A DNA stretch of 5,142 bases, taken from positions 1-5,142 of the forward strand of contig CAIYKK010000225.1 of the NCBI GenBank assembly GCA_903926695.1, in the 5' to 3' direction. Under the pieces are notes generated by a model. That model worked only from the letters and a program-made list of their open reading frames with translations. It searched no databases and was not told the origin of the DNA. The DNA comes from an uncultured Burkholderiales bacterium (GTDB taxonomy: Bacteria > Pseudomonadota > Gammaproteobacteria > Burkholderiales > Burkholderiaceae_C). Positions 1 through 5,142 of this stretch are shown here, one piece after another. The position numbers and the translations under genes are program-made. Positions within the stretch are counted from its first letter, which is position 1; each line of letters starts with the position of its first letter.

Positions 1-1022
1 ACCGGCACGCGCTGCACCACCTTGATCCAGTTGCCGGTGGCATTTTGCGCGGGCAGCAGCGAAAACGCCGCGCCCGTGCCCACGCCCAACCCGGCCACCG
101 CGCCCTGGTAATCGACCTTTTTGCCGTACAAATCCGCCGTCAGCTTGACCGGCTGGCCGATGCGGATGCTGCGCAATTGCACTTCCTTGAAATTGGCATC
201 GACCCACACCTGATTGAGCGGCACGATGGCCATCAGCGGCGTGCCAGCCGCCACCCGCTGGCCGAGCTGCACCGTGCGTCTGGCGACGTAGCCATCGACC
301 GGTGCCATCAACGCGGCGCGCTGCGTGGACAGAAAAGCCTCGCGCACCTTGGCGGCGGCCAGCTGTACGCTGGGATGCTGCTCAACGCTGGTGCCATCCG
401 TGAGCGCCTGATTGCTGCCGAGCTGCTCGCGTGCGGCCAGCGCACCGGCTTGAGCGGCGGCCAGCGCGCTTTGGGCATTGGCGAGCTGGGTTTGCGCATG
501 GTTCAGCTCTTCTTTGGACACCGCGCCGTTGCCGGTGAGCGCCTGGCGGCGGCTCAGGTCGTCGCTGGCGCGGGTGATGTCGCTTTGCGCCCTGGCCATG
601 TCGGCGTTGCGCAGGGCAACTTGCGCGCTCAGGCTGGCGTTGTTCGCGTACAGCGTGCGCGTCTGGCGCACGGCCTGGGCCAGCGCCGCTTCGGCCTGAT
701 CGAGCGCCACTTTGGCATCCGCCGGATCAAGCTGAACCAGCGACTGGCCCGCTTTTACAAAATCGGTGTCGTCGGCGAGGATGGCGGTGACGGTGCCGCC
801 AATCTGCGGCGTGATTTGAATCACGTTGCCTTGCACATAAGCGTTGTCGGTCGATTCGTAATGGCTGGCGACCAGAAATTCATAAGCCGCCCAGCCGAGG
901 CCGACGAGCACGACGATGCCAGCGAGCGCCGTCAAGGCTTTTTTGCGCGGGGAATTACCCGCCACGGGCGGCACGGGTGCCGAAGCGGCAGCGTTGGAAT
1001 TGGGAGTTTGAGGTACGTTCAT
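1..1022 (-). CDS. emrA: EmrA/HlyD-type membrane fusion (periplasmic adaptor) protein, 3' end missing
   Basis: Periplasmic adaptor of a tripartite efflux pump, linking an inner-membrane MFS transporter to an outer-membrane channel. I translated it by eye from the ATG at 1022-1020: 340 codons are open to the window edge, so roughly the last 50 residues of a usual ~390-residue EmrA are missing. Visible parts: a short cytoplasmic N-terminus with SPRKK at 24-28, one membrane anchor at about 29-50, the family motif STDNAYVQGN at 57-66, a lipoyl/barrel half-motif (DFVKAGQSLVQLDP, 87-100), an Ala/Gln-rich alpha-helical coiled-coil hairpin at about 101-235, then the second lipoyl half and beta-barrel (APVDGYVARR 240-249, WVDANFKE 273-280, IGQPVKL 288-294) and the EmrA hallmark SLLPAQNATGNWIKVVQR at 321-338. 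From memory this last block is nearly identical to E. coli EmrA. It lies 57 bp downstream of the outer-membrane gene, in the same direction, with no strong Shine-Dalgarno and no terminator seen between them, so it is probably cotranscribed. An EmrB-like MFS gene is expected next. AaeA-like adaptors are the less likely alternative. Confidence 0.95.
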   Translation of the reverse strand, partial: MNVPQTPNSNAAASAPVPPVAGNSPRKKALTALAGIVVLVGLGWAAYEFLVASHYESTDNAYVQGNVIQITPQIGGTVTAILADDTDFVKAGQSLVQLDPADAKVALDQAEAALAQAVRQTRTLYANNASLSAQVALRNADMARAQSDITRASDDLSRRQALTGNGAVSKEELNHAQTQLANAQSALAAAQAGALAAREQLGSNQALTDGTSVEQHPSVQLAAAKVREAFLSTQRAALMAPVDGYVARRTVQLGQRVAAGTPLMAIVPLNQVWVDANFKEVQLRSIRIGQPVKLTADLYGKKVDYQGAVAGLGVGTGAAFSLLPAQNATGNWIKVVQRVP

Positions 1023-1079
1023 AAGAGATTCGTCGCGGATTGGTTAGAGCTTGCGTGCTGGAAGTCGCCCGGCTTGCGC

Positions 1080-2777
1080 TCAAGGCGTGACCAGGCCGAC
1101 TGTTTTGGAGCCAGAGGTGACAGGAAACCGGGCCGCAGCGCCGCTATCAGCCGGAGTTCCCCGTGCCACGGTCGGCATGCTGGTGTGCTCAACAAAGCCT
1201 CCGGCTTCGTCAGGAGTCCTGTGTGTCACGGCGGGCGGCAGCGTCAGCGGCTCGGATTTGAAGCCGCCGCCCAGCGTGCGGATCAACGCCACCTGCGTGT
1301 CCAGCGCCCGGCTGGCCAGATCGACGGCCAGACGGCGCTGGGCCAGCACGCTGGTTTCAGCCGTCAGCACATTCAGGTAATTGCCCAAGCCCGCCTTGTA
1401 GCGCTGCACGGCAATGTCGTAAGCGCTTTCGGCGGCCTGCTGCGCCGCTTGCTGCTCGGCCTGCTGGCGGGCAATGGCGCGGGACGAGGCGGCCTGATCG
1501 GCGGCGTCGCGCACGGCGTCCAGCACGGCGGCGTTGTAGCTTTCCACGGCGGCATCGAGGTCGGCGGTTTTGCCGCGCAGGCTGGCGCGCAAGCGGCCCG
1601 CGTCAAAAATCGGCAGGCGCAGCGCCGGGCCTACGCCCCACTGCCCGCTGCCCGACTCCAGCAGATGATTCAAGCCGATGCTGGAAAAACCGGCAAAACC
1701 GACCAGATTGATGTTCGGGTAAAACTGGGTTTTGACATACGCCACATCCTGCGCAGCGGCCTCGACGCGCCAGCGGGCGGCGGCAATATCGGCCCGACGG
1801 CCCAGCAAATCGGCAGGAATCAGCGGCGGCAACGCCCGTGGCGCAATGGCTATCTGCGGCGAAGGTGCCAGCGCCAGCTCGTCGCCCGGCGGCTGCCCGG
1901 CCAGCGCTTGCAGCGCGTGGCGGGTCAGGATGCTTTGCTCCTGCAAGATTTCGAGTTGCAGGCGCGCTTCGGGCAGGCCGCCTTCGCTTTGGCGCAATTC
2001 CAGCCGGGTGTCGAGGCCGGCCTGGACGCGGTCTTGCACCAGCTTGAGAATTTCCTCGCGCTGGGCCAGCGTGCGGCGCGCCACGGCTGTCTGCTCGTTC
2101 AATCGCACCAGTTGGAAATAAGTCCGCGCCACCTGGCTGGCAAGCAGCAGGCGGGCGGCTTGCGCGTCGGCTTCGGCGGCCTTGACGCTGCCTAGCGCGG
2201 CGTCCAACGCGGCGCGGTTTTTGCCGAAAAAATCGAATTCCCAACTGGCGTTGAGCTGCGCCGTGGCGCTGTCGCGGACGGCACCGGCCAGCGGCGGCGG
2301 GATGGCGCCGTTGGCGGTGTAGCGCTGGTGCGTCAGGTCGATTTGTCCGTTGAGTTGCGGCTGGCTGGCGGCGCGTGTACCTTCGCTGGCGGCTTGAGCG
2401 CGGGCGAGTCGGGCTTGGGCGAGTTTGAGGCTGGGGCTGCTTTGCAACGCCTGGTCAATCAGGCCATTGAGCGGCGCGTCGCCGAAATCGCGCCACCACT
2501 CAAGACTGACGGGCGCCTGTGAAGTGGCCTTGGTCGAGTCCGCAGCCAGCCCGAGCGATGGCGCGTCGCGCAGCACGGCCTGCGGCGCGATGCCGGACAT
2601 ATCGGCGCAGCCGCCCAGCCCGGTCGCAATCAAACCGACCGCCAGGACGCTGGCCGCAGAAACCAGCACCATCCGCAACGAAGCACGCCACAGCGGCAGC
2701 GTGCGCGGCTCAAGCCACCGCGTGACATCCGGCACAGCCACCTCAACGATCTCGGGCGAACGGGTTTTATTGGTCAT
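1080..2777 (-). CDS. Outer-membrane efflux lipoprotein, NodT/OprM (TolC-like) family
   Basis: Trimeric outer-membrane channel for a tripartite drug pump, 565 residues. A hydrophobic segment (about 36-53) ends in a lipobox LGGC with the acylated Cys at 57. Two outer-membrane efflux (TolC-type) repeats follow. Family landmarks are WWRDFGD (94-100), SWEFDFFGK (178-186), the second-repeat opener ADLLGRRADIAAAR (322-335), FYPNINL (352-358), the beta-strand region GPALRLPIFDAGRLRA (383-398), YKAGLGNYLNVLTAE (460-474) and the usual terminal LGGGF (502-506). Two features are unusual. About 35 residues precede the signal segment, and a tail of about 59 residues rich in Pro/Thr/Ala/Gly follows LGGGF, where most relatives stop near 470-500 residues. 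I chose the ATG at 2777 because it overlaps the end of marR by 11 bp and has GGTGG 6 nt upstream. An internal ATG at residue 36 would give a more ordinary lipoprotein signal but has no visible ribosome-binding site. Its place between marR and emrA matches emrC of emrRCAB operons. Confidence 0.95.
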   Translation of the reverse strand: MTNKTRSPEIVEVAVPDVTRWLEPRTLPLWRASLRMVLVSAASVLAVGLIATGLGGCADMSGIAPQAVLRDAPSLGLAADSTKATSQAPVSLEWWRDFGDAPLNGLIDQALQSSPSLKLAQARLARAQAASEGTRAASQPQLNGQIDLTHQRYTANGAIPPPLAGAVRDSATAQLNASWEFDFFGKNRAALDAALGSVKAAEADAQAARLLLASQVARTYFQLVRLNEQTAVARRTLAQREEILKLVQDRVQAGLDTRLELRQSEGGLPEARLQLEILQEQSILTRHALQALAGQPPGDELALAPSPQIAIAPRALPPLIPADLLGRRADIAAARWRVEAAAQDVAYVKTQFYPNINLVGFAGFSSIGLNHLLESGSGQWGVGPALRLPIFDAGRLRASLRGKTADLDAAVESYNAAVLDAVRDAADQAASSRAIARQQAEQQAAQQAAESAYDIAVQRYKAGLGNYLNVLTAETSVLAQRRLAVDLASRALDTQVALIRTLGGGFKSEPLTLPPAVTHRTPDEAGGFVEHTSMPTVARGTPADSGAAARFPVTSGSKTVGLVTP

Positions 2778-3303
2778 TTTTTTCCACCGGGGTTTGAAGC
2801 GTTTGTGCGGTGTCGAGAATCCGGTGCAAATAGCCCTTGAGCACTTGCCACTCTTCGACAGAAAAACCCGCCAGCACGGCGTTTTGAATGCGGCACAAAA
2901 TGGCCGGGATTTGCTGGGCGGCGGCGCGTCCCGCGTCGGTCAGCTCCAAATTCACGACGCGGCGGTCGTCGCTGGAGCGCACGCGCCGACACAGCTGTTT
3001 GGCTTCGAGCCGGTCCAGCAGCCGCGTCATCGAGCCTGCGTCCAGCTCGCACTGGCGGGCCAGCTCGGCTGCCGTCGAGCAGCAGCCCATGTGCAGCTTG
3101 AACAGCGGCACCCACTGGGCGTTTGTCAGCCCGGTGGGTTCGAGTTCACGCGCCACACCTTGTGCCACCAGCGTGACGATGCGCCGCATCATGTAGCCGA
3201 CGCTGTCGTCGGGCGTGTAGCTGTCGGCCTGGTAGAACTCAATCATCGGGCAGGTGATCGCGTCAACGTCAATCAAGGAAGTGGAAGTGCTGTGTGAAAC
3301 CAT
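2767..3303 (-). CDS. MarR-family transcriptional regulator, likely local repressor of the efflux genes
   Basis: Winged-helix dimeric repressor, 178 residues, slightly long for the family (about 140-160) because of an N-terminal extension of some 30 residues. The DNA-binding domain covers about 60-125. It includes GLTNAQWVPLFKL (58-70), the helix-turn-helix around STAAELARQCELDAGSMTRLLDRLEAK (76-102, recognition helix about 88-100) and the wing with the DxR-type motif SDDRRVVNLELTDAG (111-125). Helices at 34-52 and 127-168 would form the dimer interface and ligand pocket. It has six cysteines (18, 74, 75, 85, 105, 137), including an adjacent pair. The ATG at 3303 sits 6 bp after a strong -10 box, with no room for a Shine-Dalgarno, so translation is predicted to start on a leaderless mRNA. 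A later start at Met20 also lacks a ribosome-binding site. The gene is first in the operon with the outer-membrane and EmrA genes, as emrR is in emrRCAB loci. Palindromes in its promoter suggest autorepression. The ligand cannot be read from sequence. Confidence 0.95.
   Translation of the reverse strand: MVSHSTSTSLIDVDAITCPMIEFYQADSYTPDDSVGYMMRRIVTLVAQGVARELEPTGLTNAQWVPLFKLHMGCCSTAAELARQCELDAGSMTRLLDRLEAKQLCRRVRSSDDRRVVNLELTDAGRAAAQQIPAILCRIQNAVLAGFSVEEWQVLKGYLHRILDTAQTLQTPVEKNDQ
2784..2788 (-). promoter_or_regulatory. Ribosome-binding site of the outer-membrane protein gene, inside marR
   Basis: GGTGG (2788-2784 on the minus strand) lies 6 nt before the ATG at 2777, within the last codons of marR. 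Together with the 11-bp overlap of the two reading frames it supports translational coupling, and it decides for the upstream ATG over the internal one at residue 36. Confidence 0.55.
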
Positions 3304-3309
3304 GCGGCG

Positions 3310-3338
3310 AATATACTTGCCTAGACAATGATTGTCAA
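3310..3338 (-). promoter_or_regulatory. Strong sigma70-type promoter of the marR-outer membrane-emrA operon
   Basis: On the minus strand the -35 box TTGACA (3338-3333) is a perfect consensus match and the -10 box TATATT (3315-3310) matches 5 of 6, with the ideal 17-bp spacer. Only 6 bp (3309-3304) separate the -10 box from the ATG at 3303, which puts the expected +1 on or next to the A of the start codon. This predicts a leaderless transcript. The boxes are read directly; the start point is inference from standard promoter geometry. Confidence 0.85.
3324..3336. promoter_or_regulatory. Perfect 13-bp palindrome, probable MarR operator 1
   Basis: GACAAT-G-ATTGTC is a perfect inverted repeat with 6-bp arms around one central base (3330). 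It covers four of the six bases of the marR -35 box and the start of the spacer, so a bound dimer would block RNA polymerase. MarR proteins commonly bind short A/T-containing palindromes of this size in their own promoters. Binding by this particular MarR is inference. Confidence 0.75.
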
Positions 3339-3341
3339 GCC

Positions 3342-3357
3342 TGTCTTTGCAGAGACA
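3342..3357. promoter_or_regulatory. Imperfect 16-bp palindrome, probable MarR operator 2
   Basis: TGTCTTTGCAGAGACA is an inverted repeat with 7 of 8 base pairs matching; only 3347/3352 mismatch. Its outer TGTC/GACA half-sites are shared with operator 1, and AGACAA recurs exactly 30 bp apart at 3323 and 3353. The centre is 19.5 bp from that of operator 1, close to two helical turns, so two dimers could sit on the same DNA face. It covers the whole candidate -35 box of the plus-strand ABC gene. It could be a weaker site of the same regulator or a site for another protein. Confidence 0.5.
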
Positions 3358-3375
3358 AGCTTTAGCCGCTAAACT
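3346..3375 (+). promoter_or_regulatory. Candidate promoter of the divergent ABC exporter gene
   Basis: A weak sigma70-like pair is visible: TTTGCA (3346-3351, 4 of 6) and TAAACT (3370-3375, 4 of 6) with an 18-bp spacer. As for marR, the -10 box ends exactly 6 bp before the ATG at 3382, again predicting a leaderless mRNA. No Shine-Dalgarno lies in front of this ATG, which fits. The individual boxes are weak, so the call rests mainly on the -10 position and the mirror-image geometry. Confidence 0.45.
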
Positions 3376-3381
3376 CGGCGC

Positions 3382-5142
3382 ATGGCTACATCACCCGCTT
3401 CGTCCGCAGCTTCTGCGCACCCTCTTCCTGCCCGCTCTGCCAGTGCAGCGCCGCCTGCCAAGGGCGCGCCGCGCTCGCTGTCGGGCCTGCTGCCGTTTTT
3501 GCGCCCCTACCGCCGCCGCATCGCGCTGGCGATGTTTTTTCTGGTGATGGCCGCCGTCGCCACGCTGGTGTTTCCGCTGGCGCTGCGCAGTTTGATTGAC
3601 GGCGGCCTCAGCGCTGACAACAAAGGCGAGCAGCTAATGGCGCTGCGCACGCACTTTGTCGAGCTGTTCGGCGTCGCGGCGGCGTTGGGGCTGTTTTCAG
3701 CCGGGCGTTTTTATCTGGTGAGCTGGCTGGGCGAGCGCGTCACCGCCGATTTGCGCAATGCGGTGTATGCCCACGTCGTGCGCCAAAGCCCGGAGTTTTT
3801 TGAAACCACGCAGACCGGCGAAGTGCTCTCGCGCCTGACCGGCGACACCACGCTGGTGCAAACCGTTGTCGGCTCGTCGCTGAGCATGGGACTGCGTAAC
3901 GCGGTGATGGCCGTGGGCGCGCTGGGCATGCTGGTGGTCACCAATCCGTATTTGATGGTGCAGGTGCTGGGCGCGCTGGTGCTGATCGTCGCGCCGTCGG
4001 TGTGGTTCGGGCGGCGCGTGCGCACGCTCTCGCGCGCCAGCCAGGACCGCGTGGCCGACGCCAGCGCGATTGCCGCCGTGGTGCTCAACGCCATTCCCGT
4101 GGTGCAAAGCTACACCGCCGAAGCGCGTGAAACGGCGCGCTTTGACCAATCGACCGCCGAGGCTTTTCAAACCGCCGTGCGCCGCACCAAGGCGCGCTCG
4201 GTGCTGGTGGCTTTTATCATCATTGCCACTTCGGCGGCGCTACTGTGGGGCTTGTACCAGGGCACGCAGGCCGTCATGCGCGGCGAGATTTCCGCCGGGC
4301 ATCTGGGGCAGACTGTCGTTTACGTCATCATTCTGGCCGGTGCCGCCGCCGTGCTGGGCGAGGTGTATGGCGACCTGCTGCGCGCTGCGGGTGCCACCGA
4401 GCGGCTGATGGAACTGCTGGAAAGCCGCTCGCCAGTGGCGTCGCCCGCGCAGCCGGTGCCGGTTCAGGTTCCGCTGGCGGGCAGCGCCATCGCCTTTGAA
4501 GCGGTGACGTTTCATTACCCGTCGCGGCCTCTGCTGCCTGCTTTGAGCAATTTCAGCCTGAGCGTCGCGCCGGGCGAAACCGTCGCCATCGTCGGCCCCA
4601 GCGGTGCGGGCAAAAGCACGGTGTTTCAATTGCTGCTGCGTTTTTACGACCCGGCTTCGGGCCAGATTACGCTCGACGGCGTGGCGACGCGAGACATGGC
4701 GCTGCACGATTTGCGCGGGCATATCGGACTGGTGCCGCAGGACGCAGTGATTTTTTCGACCAGTGCGCTGGAAAACATCCGCTACGGCAAGCCCGACGCC
4801 AGCGACGCCGACGTGAAAAACGCCGCCCAGGCCGCTTTTGCGCACGAATTCATCACGGCGCTGCCCGAAGGCTATGACACCTTTCTGGGCGAGCGCGGCG
4901 TGCGGCTGTCGGGCGGGCAGCGCCAGCGCATTGCGATTGCCCGCGCCATGCTGAAAAACGCCCCGCTGCTGCTGCTCGACGAAGCCACCAGCGCGCTCGA
5001 CGCCGAAAGCGAGCGCATGGTGCAGGCGGCGCTGCAGGCTGCCATGGCGCACCGAACCACGATCGTGATCGCGCACCGGCTGGCCACGGTGCAACGCGCC
5101 GACCGCATCGTCGTGCTGGAAGACGGCTGTATCGTCGAGACT
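3382..5142 (+). CDS. MsbA-related ABC half-exporter (fused permease and ATPase), 3' end missing
   Basis: Inner-membrane ATP-driven exporter that works as a homodimer or paired half-transporter. I translated 587 codons from the ATG at 3382; the frame stays open to the right edge and, compared with the family (about 590-620), only the last few residues should be missing. After a low-complexity Ala/Ser/Pro N-terminus (1-30) come six membrane segments at about 46-68, 91-112, 168-187, 190-209, 274-292 and 306-328. The ATPase domain starts near 368: A-loop Tyr379, Walker A GPSGAGKST (405-413), Q-loop Gln453, signature LSGGQ (509-513), Walker B LLLLDE with catalytic Glu534, D-loop SALD (537-540) and switch His565. 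All catalytic residues are present, so it should be active. Motifs such as FYLVSWLGERV (110-120), ETTQTGEVLSRLT (141-153) and LVQTVVGSSLSM (158-169) fit the 'MsbA-related' family (TIGR02204, recalled, not searched) better than true MsbA. The substrate is unknown; lipid or drug export is possible. It diverges from marR across 78 bp and lacks a clear Shine-Dalgarno. Confidence 0.94.
   Translation, partial: MATSPASSAASAHPLPARSASAAPPAKGAPRSLSGLLPFLRPYRRRIALAMFFLVMAAVATLVFPLALRSLIDGGLSADNKGEQLMALRTHFVELFGVAAALGLFSAGRFYLVSWLGERVTADLRNAVYAHVVRQSPEFFETTQTGEVLSRLTGDTTLVQTVVGSSLSMGLRNAVMAVGALGMLVVTNPYLMVQVLGALVLIVAPSVWFGRRVRTLSRASQDRVADASAIAAVVLNAIPVVQSYTAEARETARFDQSTAEAFQTAVRRTKARSVLVAFIIIATSAALLWGLYQGTQAVMRGEISAGHLGQTVVYVIILAGAAAVLGEVYGDLLRAAGATERLMELLESRSPVASPAQPVPVQVPLAGSAIAFEAVTFHYPSRPLLPALSNFSLSVAPGETVAIVGPSGAGKSTVFQLLLRFYDPASGQITLDGVATRDMALHDLRGHIGLVPQDAVIFSTSALENIRYGKPDASDADVKNAAQAAFAHEFITALPEGYDTFLGERGVRLSGGQRQRIAIARAMLKNAPLLLLDEATSALDAESERMVQAALQAAMAHRTTIVIAHRLATVQRADRIVVLEDGCIVET

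Noticed and set aside
45..2195. 716-codon open frame on the plus strand
   Set aside because: It runs antisense through emrA and the outer-membrane gene, has no recognisable domain, and is low-complexity Arg/Gly/Gln/His-rich as expected of a reverse-strand frame in high-GC coding DNA. The opposite strand encodes well-recognised families.
2777..2783. Run of seven A residues at the marR/outer-membrane gene junction as a possible frameshift or slippage site producing a fusion
   Set aside because: The downstream gene has its own ATG and ribosome-binding site there, and joining a cytosolic repressor to an exported lipoprotein makes no biological sense. The A-run is better explained as spacing between the ribosome-binding site and the ATG.
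2425..3297. 290-codon plus-strand open frame spanning the marR/outer-membrane gene junction
   Set aside because: It is antisense to two genes supported by family motifs, crosses their boundary, and has no recognisable product.
3304..3381. Spacer inverted repeats as a rho-independent terminator
   Set aside because: They lie between divergent starts, not downstream of a gene, the stems are short, and no T-run follows. An operator role fits better.
4240..5094. 284-codon minus-strand open frame, and another at 3697-4170
   Set aside because: Both lie antisense inside the ABC exporter gene, whose six membrane segments and ATPase motifs are unmistakable. Their translations are Arg/His/Gln-rich with no domain.
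1..5142. tRNA or rRNA genes, CRISPR arrays, insertion sequences, attachment sites
   Set aside because: None was seen: nearly all of the window is accounted for by four recognisable genes, and no repeated units or transposase motifs were noticed in any frame.

Overview
The window looks like chromosomal DNA of a GC-rich betaproteobacterium, most probably Burkholderiales and possibly Comamonadaceae. The reasons are the strong G/C bias at third codon positions, the style of the encoded proteins (NodT-type outer-membrane lipoprotein, EmrA-type adaptor, MsbA-related ABC half-transporter), and start regions in which a -10 box sits directly in front of the ATG. The taxonomic call is inference from sequence character, not from a database search.

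The layout is two divergent transcription units. Reading leftwards on the minus strand from about 3303 are a MarR-family repressor (3303-2767), an outer-membrane efflux lipoprotein of the NodT/OprM type (2777-1080, start overlapping the end of marR), and an EmrA/HlyD-type periplasmic adaptor (1022 to beyond the left edge, 3' end missing). This is the gene order of emrRCAB-type tripartite MFS multidrug pumps, so an EmrB-like 14-TM MFS transporter is expected just outside the left edge. Reading rightwards on the plus strand from 3382 is an MsbA-related ABC half-exporter whose C-terminal end runs off the right edge.

The 78-bp divergent spacer (3304-3381) is the most informative non-coding part. 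It holds a near-consensus sigma70-type promoter for marR (TTGACA, 17 bp, TATATT) and a weaker candidate promoter for the ABC gene. In both cases the -10 box ends exactly 6 bp before the ATG, which predicts leaderless mRNAs. A perfect 13-bp palindrome covers the -35 of marR, and a 16-bp palindrome with one mismatch covers the candidate -35 of the ABC gene. The palindrome centres are about two helical turns apart. The simplest model is that MarR represses its own efflux operon and also the divergent ABC exporter, with drug or metabolite binding releasing both.

Coding density is about 97% and no mobile elements, RNA genes, CRISPR arrays or long repeats were seen. I found no evidence of an undescribed system. 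The points worth a second look are the paired leaderless, palindrome-covered promoters, the N- and C-terminal extensions of the outer-membrane protein, and the cysteine content of the MarR protein.
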